A stretch of 64,000 nt of DNA from Pterobdella sp. o SKG-2022 (GCA_964035795.1 OZ038321.1:12241093-12305092); one strand, 5' to 3'. Positions 37,701 to 51,654 are shown, counted from the first letter of the stretch. Made by a program: numbers and translations. The notes: generated by a model from the sequence alone, not told the origin.

Positions 37701-40700
37701 AGTTGAATATAAACTTGGAGAGTGAAACGTGTGTGTTATTGGGGCAGGGAAATGTGGCAGTGGATGTGGCTAGGATGCTTTTGACGCCTTTGCAAATCTT
37801 ACAAGTTGGTAGTTTCAGGGTTTTTTGGTCTACTTTTAAATCTTTTAAATAATTGAAATGGTTCAAAAATAATTTTTTAAATGGTAAATTTTTTTATTAC
37901 CACGAGCTTGAATCGCATTGTAGCTGATCTCGTATTAATTTGCGCTAAATGAAGAACAAATCAGCCAAAATGAGGTACAGATGAAAACATTAGAGTTAGG
38001 GTGAAGAAAGCTCGACAAGCATTTTCCATGTTAAGACCCGTATGGGTAGCGAACAGCATCTCCATCAAAGTTGAACTTAATATCTTCAACTCCAACATGT
38101 CTGTTCTTTGTATGGGACAAAACCACCGACACAGCAAAGATGTAAACCTTCGTCAATGGCTTTCTTCGACGGATCCTCCGTTTGAGAGGGTTCGATAGAG
38201 TGCCGAACGCCGAGCTATGGACATTCACAAACCAACAACCAATGAACGTCCAAATCAAGCGGCTTAAATGGCGATGGGTTGGCCACATCCTACGGAAAGA
38301 GCCTGAAAATATTACCAGACAGGCGTTTGAGTGCAACCCGCAAGAAAAGAGAAGGGAGGGACATCCGAAGCAGACCTGGAGAAAAAAGCTTAACTGCAAG
38401 CTACGGAACTCTGACTTGACATGGAAAGAAGCCAAAACCAGCGCCAGAGACAGAGAGAGATGAAAGAAAGTTGTTGAGGCCTTATGCTTTCTTAGGAGCC
38501 CAAAGGAATAATAATAATAAATAATGAACAAAACATTTCTCACATCAAATTTATTTTTACATAGAAAACCGACATGAGTGTGCACGCCATCAAGACCTTG
38601 GAGAATTCAAGAGTGAAAAAGGTATATTTAGTAGGAAGGAGGGGTGCCTTGCAAGCCGCCTTCACCATCGCTGAGGTCAGGGAACTTTTTAAAGTGCCTT
38701 CCTGTCGAACTTTCATCGATCCGAAAGATTTTGAACAAATAAAAAATAGATTGAATGGTATATTAAAAGTATTTTATGCTCGTTTTTAAATTAATCAAAT
38801 AATAATTATTTTTATTTGAACTTCCCTAAAAATTTCGAAGAATTAAAGTTTTAAATCGAATATCAATTAAATTCAGAAATTCAAAGACCAAAGAAAAGGC
38901 TTATGGAACTTTTACTGAAGCAACTTGAAACTGAACCAAATGAATACGATAAAGAACTTCATTTAATATTCCAAAGGAGTCCAACGTCGTTTCATGCAAG
39001 CCGTTCCGACCCCTCTTCAGTTGGGAGTGTGGAATTATCAGTCAATCAACTTGAGGTTAGCTCAAAGCGTATAATTATTTGTTTGGATTAATCCTTTTCA
39101 CTTTGATCGTTCATTTCAAAATATAGTTGAATAACGACAATTAGCTTAAGTTTTCATTTATCGTTAAACTATAATTTTCGATAAATGAACTCATTAAAAG
39201 ACTCGAAATTTCGTAGGGAGAATTTGGACCAAATCAAAAAGCAGTCATGACTAATGAAAAAGAAAGTATCCAAACTGGATTAGTGAGAAAATTTACTCAT
39301 AAAATTTTCAAACTATTTTTAATAAAATGCTATAAAATTAATGTTTAAAAATAATGAGTTAGTAATTATAATAAAATTTAACACATTTTCGTTTTAAATT
39401 GCAGGTAATAAAGAGTATAGGATATAGAAGTGTGATGGTGGATGATGATATACCTTTCGATGTAAAACGAGGCTTTGTGCCTAACCAGGCAGGCAAAGTA
39501 ATTGATCTCAAAGGGTTATATTGCAGTGGTTGGTTGAAGACTGGGCCGATAGGAGTGCTCGCAAGCACAATGAACGATGCCTTTGAAACTGCAGCAAGTG
39601 TCGTTGAAGATCACAAAAAAAATTCTCTTAATAAATACAACTCTCAGAATATTGACGAGCTTCTTAATAAGATGAAACAAAAAAGTTGGTTGTATATTTG
39701 AAAATTTTTGTACCCGTTTAAGAAAAAAATCTTTTTGCAGTATTAGTATCATTTTATTATAGTCAGCATCTTTCCCTTTTCCAAGGGATTTCTGACTTCT
39801 TTCCAGGACCTAACCCTTTCTCTCCATTTCACCCTGTCATAGGCATCTTCAAGATCTAACCAAAGCCCACAGCAAAGGTTTCCCACCATATTTTTTCAAC
39901 CTTACCTTGGTTTTCCCCTTCCTCTTCTACCTTCAACCTTAAACCTCCACGCCTGCTTAACACAATCATCATCTCCCTTCCTTACAAAATGACCCGGTTA
40001 TCTCAACTTTTCTTGTTTCGTCATTTCAATAATCGTACTATCTAACCCAATTCAGTTTTCAACACCCTTCGACAAATCTGAAGCTCGAAAGCCCTCTCAG
40101 TCCGCAATTAGATCAGGATTTTCAAAACTAATGTGAAATCTGTTCTACTCTATGGTTTAGAGACGTGGTGAGTGACAAATACCATCACCCACAAGCTTCA
40201 GACAATGCGAACCGATGCCTAAAAAACATCTTGAACATCAGATGGCCAGAAGTTGTACCCGATGAAGAACTTTGGAACAAGACAAAACAGGTCACACTGG
40301 AAACGGAAAGAAAAAAGCGGAAATGGAGATGGATAGGTCATACATTACGCAAGCCTGCAGCTAACATCACTAGACAGGCCCTGGACTGGAACCCACAGGG
40401 TAAGAGAAAAGTTGGCCGACTTGAGCAGACTTGGCGGAGAAGCATCGAGGCAGAAGCGAAGGCTACTGGAATGACGTGAGCTGAACTGAAGAGGACCAGC
40501 CAGAACCGATTACGTCGGAGGAGTTTTGTTGCAGCTCTATGCTCCCAAGGATGCAAGAGGAAAAACTAACCCAATTATAATCATCAACTCTTGTACTCAC
40601 ATCATCAGCTAGCTGCACACCACACATCATTCGAAGCATCCGCTTTTCTGCTTTTCTCAAAATACTCTTTTCAACGGGTCTTAACACCCAAGTTTTCTAG

Positions 40701-42190
40701 CCATACGTCATAACAGGCTTCACACATTTCTTATAAATTTTTCCTTCGATATTCCATATGTGTCTTACCACATAACATAAAAGGCATACTGTTGAATGTC
40801 TTCCATACCAGATCTATCTATCGGGTAACAGCTAGCTCACTTCCTCCTCCATCATTTATATTGTTCTCTAGATAAGAAAAATCGTTTACCGTTTCCAACT
40901 CACCCAGAAAACCATTTAAACATTATTACATTTTTCATTTGAAACATTCATACAAACCCTACATTCAAAATTTTCATTCATCCTACAAGAAACTCTCTTT
41001 ACTCTAGCACACCGCGCATGAACCCAATCCTTACATGTCTTGCATCTCACACAGTTCACCTTAGCCCTCTTACCACACACACCACATGGATCAATCTTAG
41101 CCCAAACAACAACCAAACTATCACCACCACCACTCTTCATGATCTTTGTTTTACTAAAATTAACCTTCAATCTTTCACCTTCAAAAGCTTTCTTCCAACG
41201 GATGAATTGTTCTTCCAGTTTTTCCATAGTATCTGCCTTCAAGACCAAGTCACCTGCATAAAGCTGTTCACATAGAGCACTTTTTCTTTTGTCTCCAGAC
41301 AATATATTTACCACTATTGAAATCAAAAACGTTAGAAAACCGATCTTTGATGAACCAACATCAAATTCTTTCAAATGTTCATCTCCAACCTGAACCGACG
41401 TTTTTACTCCTTTTTACATCGATACTGTTGCTTGAACCAACCTTTCCGGGACCATTTTCTTTCTCAGCGCCCATTCAATCACCTTTCTTGGCATCCGGTC
41501 AACAAAACAGATAAAAAGCTTCCTATTCTTCTCAAGTTAGCTTTCCTGCATTCTCCTAAGAATAAAAATAGTGTCCACTGTGCTTTTGCCAGGCATAAAA
41601 CCAAATTGCATTTGGTCAACTTTCACTAACCTTCTCAACCTCTTCTCCAACAACCTTTCCAGCACTTTCATACCATGCCCTAAAAGTTTCACACCTTGAT
41701 AGCTTGCACAGTTCATAACGCTACCTTTCTTCTTATGAATGGGAATATCTGTACACGTCCTCCAGTCATGGGGCATATCCTTTCCATCGAGGACTTGGTT
41801 TGCTATTTGCAATATAACTTGCTTCCCATGTGGAGAAGCAGCTAAGTGCTCCTTGAAAATCCTAATTGGTCCACTGACCTTGCCATTCTTCAGGATCTAT
41901 AGTGCTTCGTTCATAACAAATATTTTGTAAACAAATATAAGATAAAAACGACTGTTAACTTTTTAAAGATTCATGTGATATGAATTTTATTCTAATTAAA
42001 TAATATTTTTATTTTATGAAGTAAGAATTCAGTGTAAAATCATATTAATTTTTCAGGTATATCGTTCGATGATTGGAAGAAGATAGATCAGCACGAGAAA
42101 GATATGGGAGCAAAACAAGGAAAAATAAGAGAAAAAATTGTTGACGTTAACGAAATGTTGAAAATAGTTGGAAAAAAAAATTTTGAATAA
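31793..42190 (+). CDS. FDXR: NADPH:ferredoxin (adrenodoxin) oxidoreductase, mitochondrial
   Basis: Eleven exons: 31793-32008, 32089-32184, 32582-32704, 32982-33026, 33127-33195, 37703-37804, 38565-38757, 38877-39055, 39217-39282, 39405-39684 and 42057-42190. All have GT/AG borders and phases that join into 500 codons. The N-terminus (about 50 residues, basic, no acidic residue) fits a mitochondrial presequence. The FAD site [15 protein letters not shown] is at residue 53 onward, the NADP site [16 protein letters not shown] near 195-210, the NADPH-contacting VGRRG near 240, and the C-terminal FAD motif [14 protein letters not shown] in exon 10. The flavoprotein passes electrons from NADPH to mitochondrial ferredoxin for Fe-S cluster assembly and P450s. 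Introns 5, 6 and 10 are enlarged by retroelements. The start is the first ATG after upstream stops; AATAAA overlaps the stop codon. Intron 4's acceptor (33126) was chosen over an upstream AG by family alignment. Confidence 0.93.
33343..36190 (-). pseudogene. ORF2 endonuclease-reverse transcriptase of LINE copy B, multiply broken
   Basis: Endonuclease frame 36190-35606 ([37 protein letters not shown]). RT frame 35407-34370 ([31 protein letters not shown]). Palm frame 34330-34049 contains the catalytic FADD ([10 protein letters not shown]). The C-terminal frame is 33795-33343. Breaks occur near 35600, 34350 and 34050, so at least three lesions separate the domains. Domain order and wording match copy A closely. 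Confidence 0.88.
36226..37662 (-). pseudogene. ORF1 of LINE copy B: AT-hook-like, Ser/Thr-rich, zinc-knuckle protein
   Basis: Starts [15 protein letters not shown], then a basic AT-hook-like [13 protein letters not shown] long Ser/Thr tract follows, built on a 27-bp DNA repeat. After a frame break come a folded segment ([18 protein letters not shown]) and the zinc knuckle beginning CLNCQTYG. A stop follows QTYG in the first half of the knuckle, and the ORF's natural stop corresponds to about 36226-36228. ORF1 proteins package LINE RNA; the AT-hook-like motif could add DNA binding, which is inference. Confidence 0.7.
37262..37384. repeat. 27-bp tandem repeat inside LINE ORF1
   Basis: Four consecutive 27-bp units (37262-37288, 37289-37315, 37316-37342, 37343-37369) and a partial fifth. 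Read on the minus strand they encode a nine-residue Ser/Thr-rich unit of ORF1. The reverse frame (37064-37495, +) gives an acidic Glu/Val repeat that is only the complement of this tract. Confidence 0.85.
37971..38518 (+). mobile_element. 3' fragment of an RTE-like/CFDP2-type LINE in FDXR intron 6
   Basis: Heavily 5'-truncated copy, sense to the host gene. Readable pieces are [36 protein letters not shown] and a terminal [13 protein letters not shown], followed by an (AAT)n tail at about 38504-38518. The C-terminal residues differ from the relic at 21296-23935, suggesting a different subfamily. The heptamer gaacaaa occurs near both ends but is too short to assert a target-site duplication. 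Confidence 0.8.
40042..40052. repeat. Target-site duplication, left copy
   Basis: ctaacccaatt, identical to 40566-40576. Removing one copy and the insertion restores continuity of the host relic. Confidence 0.85.
40053..40565 (+). mobile_element. Nested, 5'-truncated RTE-like/CFDP2-type insertion
   Basis: A 513-bp sense-strand fragment inside the antisense relic. It begins at the codons for VFNTLRQIW, the same motif that precedes the late RT region of the 21296-23935 relic. It continues with [50 protein letters not shown] and ends QGCKRKN. It is flanked by the 11-bp duplication ctaacccaatt (40042-40052 and 40566-40576), so both boundaries are exact. Confidence 0.9.
40566..40576. repeat. Target-site duplication, right copy
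   Basis: ctaacccaatt, identical to 40042-40052; it immediately follows the 3' end of the nested insertion. Confidence 0.85.
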
Positions 42191-42451
42191 AAAATAAATT
42201 TTTTTTTGTGTTTCGGAAAGTAATTAAAAGATAAGGCGATTGTTTCATTTAATTTAAAAGGCGGTAAATGAACTGGAATTATTTAAAATAAAATTTATTA
42301 GAAGCTTGAATATCGAAACATTTTATAAATGTTGGATTATTCATAAATAAGTTAATACTAAAAATTATACCAAACTAGGTTGTAAGTAAGCTATGAATGA
42401 TCTTCTATTCACGACTTTGTATTTCCATACATTGAGTCGTTTCGAAAATAT

Positions 42452-42465
42452 AACACTTTTTTTTA
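42452..42465 (+). promoter_or_regulatory. Polypyrimidine-AG acceptor just upstream of a start codon
   Basis: aacacttttttttag ends 18 bases before the ATG at 42484. It could be the acceptor of a 5'-UTR intron or a spliced-leader trans-splice site. A similar acceptor (atttttag on the minus strand) ends about 14 bases before the Rac ATG. Neither use is shown by the sequence. Confidence 0.35.
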
Positions 42466-42483
42466 GATTGAAAAATAAATTGA

Positions 42484-43279
42484 ATGTCTTTTAACGTATC
42501 AACTTTTGTGGTGGCTGCTTTCAGCGTAGGTGGAGTTTGCTTGTTAATTTCAATCGCCACACTTGTCTTCATCGTAGTTTATTCCAAGTCGGTTTACAAA
42601 TAACTTAGAGCTAAAAGTATTTTAAACTCTGATACTTTACATAGCCAACTAAGTGTTTGAAATATTTTTTTTTCGAGGCTTTACAAAAGACTGTGTTGTT
42701 TAGATAAGCAGAAAAGTTCGAAAAACTATAATCACAAAAATGTGAAAGACTGGAATGATATGCCTTCAACTAATTCATCCTTCGAAATGCACTCATCTAT
42801 CCCAACCGATTTCAATCGAAAAGAGGTTTCGAATAAGAAAAATGTTGGTAGTTTACATTTTAACGTAATCAAACTCATGTCAGCCCGTATAGCTCAAAAG
42901 TAGAGCATTACCTAGTTACCGGGTTCAATCCCGAGTGAACCGACAATTAGCACCTGTTCCAGTGTTTTCGCTACATTAAATTTGTAGGAATCTCTTTGAT
43001 ATATGAGTAAAAGCGCTTTATAAATACCGCATTACATTCAACCTACAGAAGCCTTATTTCATTTCCGGCAACCTACTTCACGATAAAGCAACTCCAAACC
43101 CTTATGAAACTCCCAATGCCCCTAACTATAAAAAAGACACAAAAGGTATTTTTAAACCTTAATTAATTTTTCCAAATTTAGCATTATAACTGTTTAATTT
43201 TGGCTTATATTAAAATATTATTATATTTACAGAAGGAAGAATGATAAATGATGCATTCAGCTTTCTCGATGAACTTTAA
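42484..43279 (+). CDS. Small single-pass membrane protein, unnamed
   Basis: Four-exon model: 42484-42587, 42678-42843, 43049-43145, 43233-43279, giving 137 residues with consistent phases. Exon 1 encodes a hydrophobic helix (about residues 8-33: FSVGGVCLLISIATLVFIVV) close to the N-terminus with no long leader, so it is probably a signal anchor or type III protein. A basic, Cys-containing juxtamembrane stretch (KLYKRLCCLDKQK) could be palmitoylated. The tail is polar, with a Pro/Tyr-rich YETPNAPNYKKD before the C-terminal MINDAFSFLDEL. I do not recognise the family. The donor of exon 1 (AA|gtcggt) and the donor of exon 2 (AAT|gttggt) are non-optimal and were chosen to keep frame; the last two exons are the most secure. 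It lies 293 bp downstream of the FDXR stop on the same strand. Confidence 0.6.
42886..43045 (+). mobile_element. tRNA-derived SINE, copy 1
   Basis: The tRNA-like head has an A box in GTATAGCTCAAAAGTAGAGC and a B box in CGGGTTCAATCCCG (a four-base T-arm stem). The body reads CACCTGTTC...CATTAAATTTGTAG and the 3' end AAAGCGCTTTATAAATACC...ATTACATT. The same layout is found at 59853-60030 on the minus strand. The SINE lies in intron 2 of the small membrane-protein gene and ends almost at the exon 3 acceptor. The anticodon arm is degenerate, so it is not a functional tRNA. Confidence 0.7.
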
Positions 43280-44592
43280 AGCCTAAAAACTACCTATAAA
43301 ATATATTTTCCTTTTACTCTGAAGAAAAAATCAAAAATAAAATCTTCTAATAAATTTGAATACAAAGTCTCAAAACAATAGAATAGACACCACCACACGT
43401 CATTCAAGCTATAAAAAGCAGTATAAATAATGAGGTAAACACCCCATGATGTTTCCATTCCATCGTTTATGCTTAAAAATAACAGAATACATGTCAAATA
43501 AAAATAATAGTTTAAATTTGATGGAACGAATTAAGGTGAATTGAGTAGTGGAATTCATATAGCCATAATGAAATTTTTTGAAAAAGAAATAATCAAGCCA
43601 TTAATGAAAATTTATAATTCTTCCATGACTTTTCCTAAAAATGTGACATAAATGAATTAGAAAATATTTCGTAACAAAGTAACCAATAAGCAAACTTATT
43701 ATTACACACATTCTTTAAGAACTGGAACATTTTGACGTTACATTGATTGAAGATTAGTGAAATAGCATAAATTTAATGATATATGCACTGTAAAGGCATT
43801 ATTAAATGGAAATGACAGCCTTATGGTTTCAGTAATGCTTGATATAAATGAAATAAATGTTTAACTGCAATAATATTATAATTTCTTTTTACAAAGCAAG
43901 CTTGTGTATTGTCTTACAAAGGCAGAATAAAAAACGGCAAATCAATAGGATAACATAGCAATAATGTATTTTGATTGAAATTTAAACTTCCACATGAACT
44001 GAAACTTCATCGTCAAATAAATAGTAGACCTTGTTAGCGAGTAAAACGATTTAATACAAACCAAATTCAATAAACCGATTGCCCGAGCTATTTAAGATAT
44101 TTCATAAAATTTTTTATGTAGATTATTAGAGTAAAAAAAAATACATGATTCACCAATGAGAATTTGCAAGAACAATTTTTGAAAAATTGAACCTGATTCT
44201 AGAATATCAATTTGGAAGGTCTTTAGAAGGATAAAAACATGATGCGATGAAAAAAAACGATCAATAATAATAAATACAAACATATATAAATTATACTTAA
44301 TTAAAATTGCCATTTGATTTATTTTAAATAATGTGAAATCTCAAAAAAATAAGACAACCGATGCAGAAAAATAATTTAGTGATTGGCATCTATAAATAAA
44401 GGTGAAACTTTCAAATAAATAACTAAATAAAAAAAAATAATTTCCCACAAATGAAATGTTTGAAGAAAACATTTAAAAATTCAAAAGAAAAATCAAGAAA
44501 AAAAGGATAATAATTACAGATTAAGAAAGAAAATAAAATTCTAGGAAATTGTAATAATAATAATAATACAGAAAAACAATAGTAAGAGGGCT
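43280..44592. other. Convergent intergenic region, no gene recognised
   Basis: Lies between the 3' ends of the small membrane-protein gene (+) and Rac (-). Very AT-rich; open frames at 43294-43497 and 44092-44313 show no domain. Presumably holds both 3' UTRs; tttatt at about 44316 would be a poly(A) signal for Rac on the minus strand. Confidence 0.5.
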
Positions 44593-48183
<3,591 letters not shown>

Positions 48184-48433
48184 GTTGTTTTAAAACTAAA
48201 AATGATTATTTCTGTCAATTCGCTTAACTAAAGAAATTACAAAAACCAAACAACAAGGAAATAACTTTTCTAAAAATGGCCGAACAACTTCCGTCGAAAA
48301 AGTGCGTTTGAGTAGGTTAAAAATGTTTAATTTTAAATAATAAATTAAATTTAATAATGAAAAAAATAATTTATTATTTTTTGTTTAAAAATTATTTGAA
48401 TATAATTTTTTGTTGCTATGGAAATTAATTATC
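48184..48433. promoter_or_regulatory. Divergent promoter between Rac and DNAL1
   Basis: Only 250 bp separate the two start codons, which point away from each other, so the interval must hold both proximal promoters. On the Rac side a minus-strand acceptor (atttttag) lies about 14 bases before the ATG. On the DNAL1 side an X-box-like motif lies at 48412-48425. No TATA box is obvious. Confidence 0.6.
48412..48425 (+). promoter_or_regulatory. X-box-like (RFX) motif before DNAL1
   Basis: gttgctatggaaat fits the relaxed ciliary X-box consensus RYYNYYATRRNRAC at 13 of 14 positions, with T for the final C. It lies 9 bases upstream of the ATG of an axonemal dynein subunit, a typical RFX target. The tight position suggests it may lie in the 5' UTR or that initiation is very close. 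Confidence 0.4.
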
Positions 48434-51190
48434 ATGGCTAACACGGTGAGTACCTAACATTTTCTAATCAATCTGGTTAAAACGAATGAATTTTTGAAGG
48501 CACCCAAAGGAAGTACCGTCAAAGATGCTTTAACTAAATGGGTAGGTTTCAATTAAAAACTCAAAATTGTTTTTATATTAAAATTTCCATATCATTAAGC
48601 ACCATTAGTTCCTTTGATTTGTACGTTTGAAGCAATTTATTTCAAATAATTTTTTTATAATCGAATTGAGATTTTTTTTGAAGCTTTTTTGCGATCTGCA
48701 TTTTCTAGCTTTGATTTATTATTTCGATTATCGCACATAATATCAGAATTGCTTGTTTCTTACAATAAATTAACACATTTTGCTGAAAAATTCAATCTTT
48801 TTTTCTCACATAACTTTAAATTTTATCTGGAATTTTTTAATATTATTCTTATTAACTTTATGGCCTCAATCTGTTTGATGAGTCTAATCTTGTTCCGAAC
48901 CATTATAATCTTGTCTTATTTTGTTCTTTATATGTACCAGTTTTTATAAAATCTCTTATTATAACTTTCTAAAATAAAACTCACTATTAATGTACAAAAG
49001 TCTTTTACGTTTGATTTACACGTGCTTTCAAACCTTTTTATACTTAGGCAGATTATTTTTCGCAAGTTGCAGTACTAATTTATTTTTCCTATGTTTTATA
49101 ACAGGGTTTTTCATTTTACTAATGTTTTTTGAACTTATTTATCACTTTTTTGTTGTATTTTACATTTTTACATTTTCTATTTAATAAAATATTTTTTGTT
49201 CAACTTTTCATATTTTCAAAAATATGTTATCAAAATTTTCAAAATCTTTTATATATAATTTTGCATTAACTTTTCAAAACTAATATTTTATTGCACACTG
49301 AAGGAATCAGCTCAAAAAAGCATGAAAAATGAATTGATAAATCTATTTTTTATTAAAACTTCATGACAGGAAGAAAAAAAAGGAACCCTGGCATCAGAAG
49401 CCAAAGTCGTAGAGTTGTATGCCTTCATCCCCTCCATTGACCGCATGGATGCCTCATTAAGTTCCCTCATCTCATGCGAGTTGGTTCATCCTTGGTTAAA
49501 AGTATTTAGGGCCCTAATACTATTTAGGTATTCAAAAGGATTTTCAAAATGATTTTTGGTTTTGAGGATTTATCAATGTGAAAATGTAGGATATTTAATG
49601 ATTATTAAAGTAAGGATCATTTTTAAAGGAAACTATCTTTATCCACAAACTGCATCGAGAAAATAACAAACCTGAACGGATTAAGTAAGGAAATCAGATT
49701 ATTTAAGGAATCAGATGTTGGCCATTCTATCACTTTTAACTATGAAACAAATTATAAACTTTTTAATTTTCAGAAAACCTCCGTATACTTTCACTAGGAA
49801 GAAACAATATAAAAAGCCTTGTGGGATTGGTAATATATTTTATCCAAGTATTTTTATTCATGACACTTCATGAAAATTGCATCTTCAAATTTTTCTATTG
49901 CTTGAATCTAAAATTATATTTATAATTCAAATGAATGACTATGAGTTTTTTATATTGGTAAAGTATTAATTGTCATTACAATGATAAATGAAGGAGGCGG
50001 TAGGGGAAACGTTAGAAGAGTTGTGGATGTCTTACAACATCGTCGAAAAACTTAAAGGAATCAATTCACTAAAGAAATTAAAAGTATTTTCATGCTCATT
50101 TAGTATTTTTTGAGATTACATCTCGGCTTTTGTAATAACTTAATATTGATTGAAGGTTATTCCGTTACTTTAAATTTCAGATTTTGTACATGTCTAACAA
50201 CCTCATAAAAGACTGGACTGAATTCCAAAAACTAGTTACTAATATTAAATTTATTTATAATGCTTGCATCAATTATGAAATATAACCATAAGAAATTCGC
50301 CTTCAGGTCGACCTACCCCAACTTGAAGATTTGCTTCTAGTTGGTGAGTAAGGAATAATATGAGAATAAATCAAATGTAAGAATTTTTATAAGTTAAAAC
50401 CATTAGCAATAATGACACAAATTTATGATTAGCAAATAAATATGCATAGATTAAGACTTTCAGCATTATATCAATTATATATTTTCGAATTTAAATTGAA
50501 CCATGACCTTTGTATTAAATAAAAATGTGAATGCAAGCTAAATTGGTTGAAACTAATTGAAGGGAACCCATTGGAAGAGAGGCATTCCCAGGAAGGAGAT
50601 TGGAAGGACCAGGTGTCTGCCAGGCTTATCAAACTCAAGAAGCTTGATGGTTTAATTAAAACCTTTTTAAAAATTCATTCGTTTTTGAATTTTTATTACT
50701 ATATCATCATCATCCGAATCATCGGTTTTCAAGTTATCTAATGCTTTTTTTTCATATTCCCAGTGTTCATCACATGCACGTTTCTGAATATTTCTTTTAA
50801 ATAGCTTTTGTGAGCCTTCTCTTGATGAAAGCATTTTTGAAATATTTAGTGTAGTCCCATTGCAAACAGTATTATGTTTTAAATGCTTATTTCAATGCAG
50901 TCTAACGTCATACCAGGACATCAGCATAATTACCATCACCATCGTTGTCCTTATCATCGTTGCCATCATCATCACAACCAATTTGTCTAACACATAAAGA
51001 TTGTAATTATATATGCATGAATTTTAAAATTTCTTTTATACAATGAATTTAGTGCTAAAAAATACAGCAGTAATGAAAACACAAATTCAAAGTGAACTCT
51101 AAGTTTAAACTTGAGTTTTTCAAACAACTTCAACTTTCTACCACAGGAGTGCCTTTAATACGACAAGAAGAAACAGAACTGATGGAATAA
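48434..51190 (+). CDS. DNAL1: Axonemal dynein light chain 1 (LC1), leucine-rich repeat
   Basis: Ten exons: 48434-48445, 48500-48541, 49370-49479, 49629-49684, 49774-49829, 49994-50083, 50181-50234, 50307-50343, 50563-50649 and 51147-51190. All phases join to 195 codons plus stop, near the 190 residues of the human protein. The N-terminal helix reads [12 protein letters not shown]. Leucine-rich repeats follow: [54 protein letters not shown] and [16 protein letters not shown], with the C-terminal helix [11 protein letters not shown]1 binds the outer-arm dynein heavy chain near its microtubule-binding domain and tunes ciliary beating. The C-terminus ([11 protein letters not shown]) is acidic as in the family. 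Exon borders fall largely at repeat boundaries. AATAAA at 51243-51248 is the likely poly(A) signal. This shows the organism has motile cilia. Confidence 0.95.
50925..50985. repeat. Imperfect CAT/ATC simple repeat
   Basis: Interrupted run of cat/atc triplets in the last DNAL1 intron (50650-51146); a smaller one lies at about 50700-50725. No other content seen in this intron. Confidence 0.6.
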
Positions 51191-51242
51191 TCGGCCTTGT
51201 TTTAATATCTATACATGAAACTCTGTATCATGAATAAGTTTA

Positions 51243-51248
51243 AATAAA
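51243..51248 (+). terminator. Polyadenylation signal of DNAL1
   Basis: AATAAA 53 bases after the DNAL1 stop codon, the first hexamer downstream. Confidence 0.5.
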
Positions 51249-51654
51249 TTTCAGTTTATTTTTTCAAATCAAACCAGATTTTTTTTGCTGAATATTTTTG
51301 AAATAGGTTTTTACAAAAAATGAAAGAATAAAAAAATTCACGTATAATATTAAAAATTGAATAAGGGTTCAAATATCATTGGTATAACTAAATAAATTAT
51401 AAAAAGAAATTGAAGTTTCCAATACATACATATAATTTTTCTGATTAAACTTTAGATTTGATCAAAGTTTCATTAATCATTGATGTAAAAAGATTAGATA
51501 AATTAAAATTTAATCGTTTTATTGAAGTCTACAAAATCATCATGCTAATTATTGAAAAAGTGTTTATTTGATCTGATGAAAATCTAAAATTGTTTGTTTC
51601 ATTTGACACATTAATTCACATTTAGTGGTTTTAACAAGAAGTAAAAAAAAATAT

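Larger units (their letters stand above)
39735..41930 (-). mobile_element. RT relic with PHD-like Cys cluster, split by a later insertion, FDXR intron 10
   Basis: Antisense RT relic in two parts: 41930-40577 (5' part) and 40041-39735 (3' part). The 5' part reads VMNEA..., [23 protein letters not shown], then the palm, where the catalytic box is YAGD ([11 protein letters not shown]) instead of YADD. A Cys/His cluster follows ([30 protein letters not shown]), then [15 protein letters not shown]. The 3' part resumes with RWFGHF-like residues and the terminal [14 protein letters not shown]. The 5' end lies upstream of the RT, so it is truncated. The changed catalytic box and several stops mean it is dead. 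Clade probably RTE-like; not certain. Confidence 0.8.

Noticed and set aside
42886..42953. Functional tRNA gene
   Set aside because: A and B boxes are present but the anticodon arm is degenerate, and a shared 3' body in a second copy shows it is a SINE.
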